From contig NZ_CP031963.1 of assembly GCF_003443675.1 (NCBI RefSeq), positions 2,999,501-3,063,500 on the forward strand: a stretch of 64,000 nucleotides of DNA. Reading direction: 5' to 3'. The translations under genes were made by a program, and so were the position numbers. Under the pieces are notes generated by a model. It was not told where the DNA came from and did not search any database. It saw only the letters and a list, made by a program, of their open reading frames with translations. This DNA is from Aquimarina sp. BL5 (GTDB lineage Bacteria; Bacteroidota; Bacteroidia; Flavobacteriales; Flavobacteriaceae). Shown here one piece after another: positions 56,266-64,000 of this stretch; position 1 is the stretch's first letter; every line of letters starts with the position of its first letter.

Positions 56266-58014
56266 ATGAAAAAACCTGACATCACATCCACAAATGTATT
56301 CTTGCTTGTTATCTTTCCTATTACCCTATTTTTTTTCTCTTGTTCTAATCCTGATACTTCAGAATATATCCAATTTTCCTTTCCAACAGAACATTATCAT
56401 GAAGCATTGGATGGAAGGTTAATTGTTTTGATTTCAAAACAAATCGAAACAGAACCTAGATTTCAGCTCAGGGACGACTCCAAAACTTGTCAAGCCTTTG
56501 GGATGGATATTAACGACTGGAAACCTGAAGAGTCGCTGCAGTTTGACACAGAAGCATTTGGATATCCAATTCGTAGTTTTAAAGAACTACCATCAGGTGA
56601 ATTCTTTGTACAAGTCTTATTTCACAAATACGAAACCTTTAAAAGGGCTGATGGACATATAGTGAAATTACCTATGGACAGAGGTGAAGGACAACAGTGG
56701 AACAAAGCGCCAGGCAATCTATATTCTACTCCTCAAAAAGTCACAATCAAGAATGGGTTATTTCCTTCTATCGCTATAAAATTAGATCAGAAAATACCTC
56801 CAATCTCCGAACCTGAGGACACAAAGTATGTAAAGCATATAAAAATTAAAAGCAAGTTATTGAGCGATTTTTGGGGAAGAGATATGTATTTGGGAGCTCA
56901 TATACTGTTGCCCGAAGGATGGGAAACACACCCTAATGTTAAATATCCGCTTGCTATCATGCACGGGCATTTCCCGAAAGATTTTGGAGGGTTTCGAATG
57001 ACTCCACCCGATCCCAATTTAAAGTCGGAATACAGTGAGCGTTTTAATGTTGAAGGATATAATTTGATGGTCCAGCAAGAAGCGTATGATTTTTATAAAA
57101 CCTGGACAGGTCCTGATTTCCCTAGAGTCATTGCAATCAAAATCCAACACCCAACACCATACTATGATGATTCATATGCTGTAAATAGTGCCGCACAGGG
57201 ACCATATGGAGATGCGATTACCTATGAGCTAATTCCGCATATCGAGCAACAATTTAGAGGAATAGGAGAAGGTTGGTCACGATTTGTTTACGGAGGAAGT
57301 ACTGGTGGATGGGAGTCTCTTGCCGTACAGGTAAAATATCCCAAAGAGTATGGGATGTGTTTTGCCGCTTGTCCGGACCCAATTGATTTTAGAGCATATT
57401 GTTTGGTGAATATATACGAAGACAAAAATGCATACTACAAAGAAGGTACATTCAAAAAAACACTGGTTCCTGGTCATCGAGATTATTTAGGAAATGTAGA
57501 TGCTAGCTTAAAAGACATGAATTACCGAGAATTAATATTGGGTACAAAGGCTCGGTCAGGACAACAATGGGATATTTGGGAAGCAACGTATTCGCCATTA
57601 GATGAAGAAGGCTATCCTAAAAGAATCTGGGATCGCCTAACTGGAGAAATAGATAAAGAAGTAGCTTCATATTGGAAAGAAAACTACGACCTCTCTTATA
57701 TTTTGAAACGAGACTGGGCAAAAAACGGTAAGGATTGGGAAAATAAAATTCATTTGTATTGCGGTGATATGGACAATTATTATCTAAACAATGCAGTATA
57801 TCTAGCCGAAGAAGTCCTATCAGAAACCACTGCTCCCTATTATAATGGTGAAGTAGATTATGGCGACAGAGCAGAACACTGCTGGAATGGCGATCACGAT
57901 AATGGAAATCATATTAGTAGGCTGCGATATCACCGTATGTTTATCAAAAAATACGGTGATAAAGTTTATAAAGTTGCTCCTAAAGATGCCGACTTGAAAA
58001 GTTGGAGGTATTAA
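56266..58014 (+). CDS. Putative esterase-like lipoprotein hydrolase
   Basis: 582 residues. A lipoprotein signal ends at FFFSC. N-terminal ~190 residues form a beta-rich domain (FPTEHYHEALDGRLIVLIS), followed by an alpha/beta-hydrolase domain of esterase type: MYLGAHILLPEGWE, YPLAIMHGHFPKDFG, YELIPHIEQQFR and the nucleophile elbow FVYGGSTGGWESLAVQ (Ser in GGSTGG). A late HDHDNGNHISR segment offers His candidates. It resembles feruloyl/enterochelin-esterase-like hydrolases. Likely attached to the outer membrane and acting on an ester or oligosaccharide; substrate unknown. No neighbours with an evident related function. Confidence 0.75.
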   Translation: MKKPDITSTNVFLLVIFPITLFFFSCSNPDTSEYIQFSFPTEHYHEALDGRLIVLISKQIETEPRFQLRDDSKTCQAFGMDINDWKPEESLQFDTEAFGYPIRSFKELPSGEFFVQVLFHKYETFKRADGHIVKLPMDRGEGQQWNKAPGNLYSTPQKVTIKNGLFPSIAIKLDQKIPPISEPEDTKYVKHIKIKSKLLSDFWGRDMYLGAHILLPEGWETHPNVKYPLAIMHGHFPKDFGGFRMTPPDPNLKSEYSERFNVEGYNLMVQQEAYDFYKTWTGPDFPRVIAIKIQHPTPYYDDSYAVNSAAQGPYGDAITYELIPHIEQQFRGIGEGWSRFVYGGSTGGWESLAVQVKYPKEYGMCFAACPDPIDFRAYCLVNIYEDKNAYYKEGTFKKTLVPGHRDYLGNVDASLKDMNYRELILGTKARSGQQWDIWEATYSPLDEEGYPKRIWDRLTGEIDKEVASYWKENYDLSYILKRDWAKNGKDWENKIHLYCGDMDNYYLNNAVYLAEEVLSETTAPYYNGEVDYGDRAEHCWNGDHDNGNHISRLRYHRMFIKKYGDKVYKVAPKDADLKSWRY

Positions 58015-58060
58015 TTTTTTCTAGGTGGAAAAAGTCAATGACTAGGTATGATTTTCATCC

Positions 58061-58077
58061 GCTATGATACACATAGC
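58061..58077. repeat. Short palindrome between convergent genes
   Basis: GCTATG ATACA CATAGC, with no T tract. It lies in the ~100-bp gap between the esterase and ABM stop codons. The same GCTATGATACA string recurs near 54950. Confidence 0.5.
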
Positions 58078-58118
58078 AGTCATGAGTTTCTAAAACAAAT
58101 TCTTAAGTTCGGTTCTTA

Positions 58119-58409
58119 TCAAAAAACTGATTTATAATGTTCAACTATTGGAAATGGATCATAAAAATGATGCAATAATCGTTTCCATTCCTGATATTCT
58201 GATGATTGTCTAAACCCAATCTCGTGATCTTCTATCGTTTCCCATGATACCAATAACAAGTATTTATCTATCTCTTCTACACATTTTAACAAATCTAACT
58301 TGATAAACCCCTTCATAGAGGAAATAATTTTTCGAGCTTCGCCAAAGGTTTTTTCGAAGGTCTTAGATTCTCCTTGTTTTATATATAAAATTGCTTGTTC
58401 TAATATCAT
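58119..58409 (-). CDS. Antibiotic biosynthesis monooxygenase (ABM) domain protein
   Basis: 96 residues, the usual single-domain ABM size: ILEQAILYIKQGESKTFEKT, ARKIISSMKGFIKLDLLK, YLLLVSWETIEDHEIGFRQS and EWKRLLHHFYDPFPIVEHY. The dimeric alpha/beta-barrel family includes quinol monooxygenases, heme-degrading enzymes and binding proteins; the substrate is not predictable. Its stop and the GNAT gene are 16 nt apart, so they form an operon. A decayed copy lies after kinase copy 1 (51413-51666). Confidence 0.85.
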   Translation of the reverse strand: MILEQAILYIKQGESKTFEKTFGEARKIISSMKGFIKLDLLKCVEEIDKYLLLVSWETIEDHEIGFRQSSEYQEWKRLLHHFYDPFPIVEHYKSVF

Positions 58410-58425
58410 TTTATAAAATGTATCA

Positions 58426-58821
58426 TCATAAACTCATTGTTAATGCCTTAGTTTTAGTGAAGCCAAATTCATTATAAAAAACCTCCAATTCAGGTTTTGT
58501 ATTCAAAAATACTTGCTCGACATCCTGTAACTGATCCAATAATTCCTGAACAATACGTTTTCCCAAACCTCTTTTTCTGTAACTAGCTTCTATTACAATA
58601 TCGTCTAACAAAGCACGATAAACTCCATCCGAAAGTGCTCGCCCAAATCCGATAAGTTGTTCCGTATTCGTATCTCGAACTACTACAAATACTTCCGTTT
58701 TTTGTAATAGCTTTTCAACACCTTCTAATGATCGATTTTTTGCCCAACTAGTTTGCTCAAAAAGACCTTTAAGTTCTCCCACTTCCGGAAGGTTTTTGTT
58801 ATTAATAGTATACTGCATCAT
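58426..58821 (-). CDS. GNAT family N-acetyltransferase
   Basis: 131 residues. The acetyl-CoA motif appears as IEASYRKRGLGKRIVQELLD (RxxGxGK type), preceded by IGFGRALSDGVYRALLDDIVI and followed by VFLNTKPELEVFYNEFGF. This is a compact GNAT fold; the acceptor (amine, protein or antibiotic) is unknown. It is upstream of the ABM gene by 16 nt, and a GC-rich repeat lies between it and the alpha-2-macroglobulin gene. Confidence 0.88.
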   Translation of the reverse strand: MMQYTINNKNLPEVGELKGLFEQTSWAKNRSLEGVEKLLQKTEVFVVVRDTNTEQLIGFGRALSDGVYRALLDDIVIEASYRKRGLGKRIVQELLDQLQDVEQVFLNTKPELEVFYNEFGFTKTKALTMSL

Positions 58822-58869
58822 TTTTGAATAGAATATTATATATCCCCAATAAAGAATGGATTACAGCCT

Positions 58870-58926
58870 ACACTTCGACACCGTGTCCGCCTCAGGAGGA
58901 GGCTCAGTGTGAGACGCTGGAATAAC
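58870..58926. repeat. GC-rich palindromic REP-like element
   Basis: Contains CACTTCGACACCG, then a hairpin GCCTCAGGAGGAGGC and CTCAGTGTGAGACGCTGG. About 64 percent GC over 50 bp against strongly AT-rich flanks. The outer parts resemble dispersed intergenic repeats of Flavobacteriia (TTCGACnCCG...CTCAGTGTGA). Probably a multicopy repeat or transcript end of the GNAT upstream region. Confidence 0.6.
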
Positions 58927-58957
58927 AAAACTATCACGATTCTTTACCAACTATATA

Positions 58958-61900
58958 CTATTTCACTACTTCAATCCATTTACCTTTGGTACGAACCAAA
59001 TAATCATTGTCATACATAGCTTCGGATTGAATACCTGGTAAATAATACTTTCCTAAATACGAAGCATTAAGAAGTAGTGTTACTGTTTTACTTTCTTTTG
59101 GCTTTAGATCAAAATAGAAATTAACACGATCATCTCGAATATCTGTATAGGTGACTTTGTTAGTCCTAAAAGACCCGAAATCGGTGAAACGAGTATTAAC
59201 CACTTCCCATCCCGATGGAAAAATCTCTGTTAAGGCGATATCTTTTACGTTACTTCCAGAAGTATTGGTTATCGTTACTTCTGCCACAAAATCGGTTCCT
59301 TGAGATAACTTAGTAACATCAATGATTCTTCCATCTCGATTTTTATAGTCAACAATCGCTTTAAAATTACTTTGTATCACTTTCTCCTGACCAACAGGTA
59401 GGATTCCGCTAGTTGCCAGTTGCACAAAAATGGTGTTCTCCTTATTATTTTTAAGCAATAACTTATTATTTTTAGTAATAGATAATTCACCAGAAGACAG
59501 TAAAGTTTTATTGGTATTTGCACTATTGGATTTTCCATTAAGTGTGTAATTAACTTCTATTCCCTTCCCTCCTACATAGGTTGCATATTTAGCCATAGCC
59601 ATTAAAGCGTATGAACTCGTTTGGGTACTCATCCAACGTTTTGAAGATAATTCCTTAGCCAATGCTTCTGCCACTTTTTGTGCTTTTGCTTTTTGATCTA
59701 ATAACACCAATGTCTCCAACGCCATGGCTCGATTTCTGTTTGTAGATCCATAGGTATGGTAATAGTTTTTTCTTGGCTGAAAATCAATATTGGAACTATT
59801 CAATAATTTGTCGGCTGCACTCTTCTGTCCAATCAATCCATAGGCTGCAGCTAATCTTAATTTAGCATCGTTAGAAAGGTTAGATGTCTCTCTTAATCTA
59901 TTCATAGATGACAAGTCAGGGCTTCCTGCTAAAGCTAACGTATACAATCTATATGCTTGCGCAAGATCACTACCTCCGCTTCTCCATCGCTTTGCTTGTT
60001 GTTGTTGGTAATTAATCCAATTGCTTTTAAATCCAATTGGTAATACATATCCCTTTTTATTAGCTTCCAGTAAAAAGTGTCCCGCATAACTCGTTCCCCA
60101 ATCATTGGCGTTACTATATCCTGGCCAATATGACATTCCTCCATTGGGCTGGATAAAGCTTTTTAGCCTATAAATAGCAGCTTCCATATTACGCTGTATT
60201 TTATTTTTCTTCTCAGAAGGCAATGTAAATACATCCCCTAAATACAACTGCGGAAATGCTGCTGATGTAGTTTGCTCGACACACCCATGAGGATATCGAA
60301 TCAAATACTTTAGTCTACCTTCAAAATTCATAGGTGGTAACGAAGAAAGTTCGATCGTAGTACTATTACTTCCATCCACCCCGAAAGATGCAAAATCTAA
60401 CTCTTGCTCACTATTTGGTTCCAAAACTATCGAGGTGATCTCGGTAGTCATTGGGTTTGGATTGATAATATCAATAGGAATACTATAAGACGCTTTTTCT
60501 CCATTTCCGCTAGCAACCACTTCTATATCTGTAATCGAAGCTCCTTCTATCACTTCTATGTCAAAATAGACCATTTTCTCATCAGGTTGCGAAAAATTAA
60601 GACGCTGGCTGGTCTCTCCAACAACTGTAAATCCTTTATTAGGTTTTAGAGTCACATTGACATCCTTCACCTTGTTTTCCATGGCAAAAACGGTAACAGG
60701 AATTGTCACTTTTTCGCCTGGTGTAATTTTTCTAGGAATCGAGGTCAATACCATTAATGGTTTTCTTACAGGAGTGGTTTTTTCAACACTTCCGTAAGCT
60801 GCATTTGTAGCATCCGAAGCTACAATCATGGTTCTAACGGAACCAATATATTTTGGGATTTTGATTTTATGAGACTTCGTTTCTCCTTTTTTAAGTTCAA
60901 AGGGTCCCTTATATACAACCATTGGTTTAAATCGATTTGCTTTTTTAGACTTACTACCGCCAGCTTCTCCATCACCTCCGATGCTAAAGATTTGGTTAAT
61001 ACTTCCTCCGTATGCTCCAATTACATCATCATATACATCCCAGGTTTTTACTCCCAATGCTTCTCTGGCGTAGAAAGTATTCCAAGGATTAGGCGTTTTA
61101 AATCTTGTTAGGTCCAATAATCCTTCATCCACAATCGCTATAGAATAGGTCATCGCTTTTCCACTTGTTTCACTAATTTTTACATCAATTGTTTCTTCCG
61201 GACGTAAAACATCTGGCATTTTTACAACAGGTTTAACTCTTGTAGCAGGATTTTCTACAGAAATAGGTATCACACCATACAATCGTATGGGTAGATCATT
61301 AGCGGTAGAACTATGTGGTTGTAATAATGTAATATGTATATATACATTTGGTGTATACAGGTCTTCTATTGGTAATTCGAATTTGGTTTCTCCTTTTTGT
61401 GGAGTTACCCATAATGATGACAATACTTCAGTACCATTTTCTACGGTAACCAAAGCTCTTCCCCCTTCACTGGATGGAAATGTCACTATTGCCGTTTCTC
61501 CAACATTATACGTGCTTTTATCAGCAGAGAACATTAACATCGTTGCTGCAGATGGATCATTTTTATTAGCTCTACCAGCCCAACCTGGCCAATCTACGTA
61601 AATTGCTTTTCCCGTTGCATGGCCTCCATTCGGATCTATAACTCTTACCAGATATCTTCCCCATTCTGGATATTTAATTTCGAAATTAAAATTGGTTTTA
61701 CCACTACTATTAGTTGTTACTTTAGTTTTAAATACTTCATTACGATATGATCCTCGATTGTAAGAGGATAGATTATCTTCTGAAGTATCCCACCACCATC
61801 TCCAATTTACTTTATAAACATAAACTTCCAGGTCTTTCACTGATTTTGGATTTCCTTTTTTGTCCACAGAAACTACTTCAAAATTATGCTGCGTATCTGT

Positions 61901-64000
61901 AAGTAACATTCCTCTTGCTTTATCTCCTTTTGGAACATTTAATCCAATATAGGTTTCATAAGGTGAAAAGTCCTTCGAAATAACATCAGTACTAAAATCG
62001 CCTCCGGTTTCATACACTTTGGTTATAAATGATGCTCTAAGCATTCCAGCTGCTTTACTCTCTAATGTTGGTTTCATAGAAAAATTCACTTTTCCTTCCG
62101 AAGAAAGTTTACCTCTAAATACTTCTTGTTCATCTGTCCCAAATCTCCTTGATGGATCATCAAAGATATATCCAGGAAATGTCTTAAAACTGGTCCTCTT
62201 CGGGCTAAAACGCGCATTAATATCGGTCTGAAGACTCTTAGCTACAGCGCCATGCAGCCATAGTACTTCTAAATCACCTGTTATACTCTTATTTGCTCCT
62301 AGTACTTCATCATCAAAATTTGCTTTGATCTTAAGGCGATTGGGTTTAATCGTTTCAATTTTTAATGATTTAGCAAAGCTTGCTCCACCAACATTTACTT
62401 TGGCCTGCCAGTTTCCGGTAGGTGCTTCATCAGAAGTTTCTACTATAAATTTATAGAAATTACCAATTCCTTCTGTCTTGGTCTCCTGATGTATTACTTT
62501 TCCATAAGGATCTTTTAGTTCAAATTTAACTGGATGACCTTTTGGTAGTTTATTTGCATTATCATTAAGCATAAATGAAAGGAATAAAGTGTCTCCAGGG
62601 CGCCAAACGCCTCGTTCTCCATAGATATATCCTTTAATTCCCTTTTGCAATCGTACTCCAGAAACATCAAATTTACTAACCGACAATGCATTACCATCAT
62701 TCAGTTTAACATAAGTTTGTTGTTTGCCTGATGTAGCAATAGCAAAAAATGCAGGTTTATCAGCATCAAATCCTGACATACCTTGCGCATCTGTGGTAGC
62801 AATTCCAATTTCTTGTTGCTGATAGTTATAAAAGGCAACTTTTACATTAGGAATTGGATTTGTGGTAAGGATATCATTAACTGTAACTGTATATGAATTA
62901 TTTAATCCTTTTTTTATAATTACTCCCAGGTTGGAGGCCAATACATTTGCTGCAACCTTTTTATTTCTGTAAAACGAGTTGCTACAGGGATCGTCTCTTT
63001 CATTCCAATCATAATCATAATACTCATCATAGTAATATTGGGAACTATCCCAAAAGCTAGACTCCTCTTCTTCGTCATCATAATTCTCAGAAAGTTCATC
63101 AATAGAGGTTTCATCTGCAGCCGCTCCATCACATTTATACAGAGAATATACCTTCTTATATTTTAGTTCCACTCTATATATTGCTCCCGGATCGGGCGAA
63201 ATCAATTCTTTTAAATCAATAGCAAAAGCGTTCCATTTACTTAAATTTAACGAAGCATTCTCCTGAAGGTTAATTAGTTTTTTAGCAACTGGTCTCGCCA
63301 CGCTTCTTAAATTACTTGAGCCATCAAGATTATTATTCTGTAAAAATTGCAGCACATTATTCTCGAATACTTTAACCACCTGAACCTCTACTGCACGCAG
63401 GTTTATTGCTTCGAAATTAAACTTTAGATTCTCTGAAGTTGGCAGAATTACTCCGCTCTGCAATAATTTAACTTCTGGTTTAGGTTGCTGAAACGAAATG
63501 TTTTCGGAATAAGTATTCTTTAGCTTGTAGTTGTCGATACTTTTAATCCCTTCAAAAACAGTTACCTCTAATGTTCCTTTTAGTTCTTGTTTTGGATATA
63601 CTTTTAAATTCTGACCTTTTACTGTATATTTTAGATCTTTTGCTCCTGCGATTGTTACTAAACCATCGAAGTTTTGATTTTTTTTCAACGGATCTGAAAA
63701 ATTAATCTCTACATATTGCCCTTCAAAGTTAGAAACAGAAACACTAATTACAGAAAAATTATTCTTTCCTGGCACTTTTAGCACATCTTCTCCTTCTGTA
63801 TCTATATCAAATGATTTCCCTGACCATTTTATGGCTACTTCCGAGTCTTCTTCAAAACGCTGTATACTATCTATTCTAAAACTAAACTGACGGCTTTTAT
63901 CAAGTGATTCTCCAAAAGTAACTGGAACATTTTTACCTTTTTGTGTAGCCGTAATTAGCTGTTTTGCTGTATCAAAACTTAATTGATCGCTCGCAGAAAT
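58958..64000 (-). CDS. Alpha-2-macroglobulin family protein, N-terminus beyond the window
   Basis: The frame is open to the window edge, so at least 1680 residues; an internal GTG at 63782-63784 is not the start. Macroglobulin-like domains (RGVWRPGDTLFLSFML, VRKPLMVLTSIPRKITPGE), a bait/alpha-2-M region and the thioester loop HGCVEQTTS (near 60264-60287; Cys and Gln kept) followed by toroid repeats (MSYWPGYSNAND). An unusual acid- and tyrosine-rich stretch lies near 63000-63090. Bacterial members trap proteases in the periplasm and commonly work with PBP1C; here pbpC is on the same strand but separated by 10 kb. Confidence 0.95.
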   Translation of the reverse strand: MSASDQLSFDTAKQLITATQKGKNVPVTFGESLDKSRQFSFRIDSIQRFEEDSEVAIKWSGKSFDIDTEGEDVLKVPGKNNFSVISVSVSNFEGQYVEINFSDPLKKNQNFDGLVTIAGAKDLKYTVKGQNLKVYPKQELKGTLEVTVFEGIKSIDNYKLKNTYSENISFQQPKPEVKLLQSGVILPTSENLKFNFEAINLRAVEVQVVKVFENNVLQFLQNNNLDGSSNLRSVARPVAKKLINLQENASLNLSKWNAFAIDLKELISPDPGAIYRVELKYKKVYSLYKCDGAAADETSIDELSENYDDEEEESSFWDSSQYYYDEYYDYDWNERDDPCSNSFYRNKKVAANVLASNLGVIIKKGLNNSYTVTVNDILTTNPIPNVKVAFYNYQQQEIGIATTDAQGMSGFDADKPAFFAIATSGKQQTYVKLNDGNALSVSKFDVSGVRLQKGIKGYIYGERGVWRPGDTLFLSFMLNDNANKLPKGHPVKFELKDPYGKVIHQETKTEGIGNFYKFIVETSDEAPTGNWQAKVNVGGASFAKSLKIETIKPNRLKIKANFDDEVLGANKSITGDLEVLWLHGAVAKSLQTDINARFSPKRTSFKTFPGYIFDDPSRRFGTDEQEVFRGKLSSEGKVNFSMKPTLESKAAGMLRASFITKVYETGGDFSTDVISKDFSPYETYIGLNVPKGDKARGMLLTDTQHNFEVVSVDKKGNPKSVKDLEVYVYKVNWRWWWDTSEDNLSSYNRGSYRNEVFKTKVTTNSSGKTNFNFEIKYPEWGRYLVRVIDPNGGHATGKAIYVDWPGWAGRANKNDPSAATMLMFSADKSTYNVGETAIVTFPSSEGGRALVTVENGTEVLSSLWVTPQKGETKFELPIEDLYTPNVYIHITLLQPHSSTANDLPIRLYGVIPISVENPATRVKPVVKMPDVLRPEETIDVKISETSGKAMTYSIAIVDEGLLDLTRFKTPNPWNTFYAREALGVKTWDVYDDVIGAYGGSINQIFSIGGDGEAGGSKSKKANRFKPMVVYKGPFELKKGETKSHKIKIPKYIGSVRTMIVASDATNAAYGSVEKTTPVRKPLMVLTSIPRKITPGEKVTIPVTVFAMENKVKDVNVTLKPNKGFTVVGETSQRLNFSQPDEKMVYFDIEVIEGASITDIEVVASGNGEKASYSIPIDIINPNPMTTEITSIVLEPNSEQELDFASFGVDGSNSTTIELSSLPPMNFEGRLKYLIRYPHGCVEQTTSAAFPQLYLGDVFTLPSEKKNKIQRNMEAAIYRLKSFIQPNGGMSYWPGYSNANDWGTSYAGHFLLEANKKGYVLPIGFKSNWINYQQQQAKRWRSGGSDLAQAYRLYTLALAGSPDLSSMNRLRETSNLSNDAKLRLAAAYGLIGQKSAADKLLNSSNIDFQPRKNYYHTYGSTNRNRAMALETLVLLDQKAKAQKVAEALAKELSSKRWMSTQTSSYALMAMAKYATYVGGKGIEVNYTLNGKSNSANTNKTLLSSGELSITKNNKLLLKNNKENTIFVQLATSGILPVGQEKVIQSNFKAIVDYKNRDGRIIDVTKLSQGTDFVAEVTITNTSGSNVKDIALTEIFPSGWEVVNTRFTDFGSFRTNKVTYTDIRDDRVNFYFDLKPKESKTVTLLLNASYLGKYYLPGIQSEAMYDNDYLVRTKGKWIEVVK

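Noticed and set aside
1..64000. tRNA, rRNA, CRISPR arrays or insertion sequences
   Set aside because: No stretch with these features was recognised when reading the window; absence was judged by eye, not by covariance or profile search.

Overview
The window reads as chromosomal DNA of a marine gliding-type Bacteroidota, most likely a Flavobacteriaceae member close to Aquimarina (genus inferred from gene content only). The signs are low GC, TAnnTTTG-type -7 promoter elements, signal peptides ending in FSQ/AQ, type IX secretion (T9SS) C-terminal sorting domains on five proteins, a three-gene B-type succinate dehydrogenase, membrane AraC regulators and TPR histidine kinases. I saw no rRNA, tRNA, CRISPR array, phage or intact insertion sequence.

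Layout. 1-4.9 kb (minus strand): a truncated serine-hydrolase lipoprotein, a SnoaL/NTF2-like protein whose signal peptide is out of frame, a membrane AraC regulator, an aldo/keto reductase, YraN and an LD-carboxypeptidase. 5.0-11.7 kb: two tandem copies of a DUF1800-DUF1501 operon; each DUF1501 protein has a twin-arginine signal and a T9SS tail. 11.8-28.4 kb: metG, an MFS exporter, secreted hypotheticals, a histone-deacetylase-like amidohydrolase, a secreted GH5 glycosidase, a zinc-ribbon/GIDE pair, a CBS protein, a 40-residue membrane protein next to a large M28 peptidase, a sugar-epimerase-like protein, and a beta-helix/Ig/fascin-like secreted protein. 28.4-31.9 kb: sdhCAB. 32.3-38 kb: a TPR-HTH regulator, two unannotated double-glycine leader peptides (34.15-34.68 kb), a methionine aminotransferase, a GDPD-like membrane protein and dinB. 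38-44 kb: lipoprotein, reductase, secreted proteins, a second membrane AraC, DUF2911, CYTH and a beta-barrel protein.

44-64 kb is the most rearranged part. A heparinase II/III-type lyase lies between a decayed fragment of pbpC and the intact pbpC, flanked by a 28-bp direct repeat. pbpC and the alpha-2-macroglobulin gene, which are commonly neighbours in bacteria, are on the same strand but 10 kb apart. Between them are two paralogous TPR hybrid histidine kinases. The first is followed by a degraded copy of the small monooxygenase gene that is intact at 58.1 kb. This suggests a tandem duplication of a kinase-monooxygenase unit, followed by decay of one copy and insertion of accessory genes beside the other.

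The most novel-looking items are the two leader peptides, the two gene remnants with the duplication history they imply, the Tat-plus-T9SS DUF1501/DUF1800 pairs, and the signal-peptide frameshift in an A7 tract.
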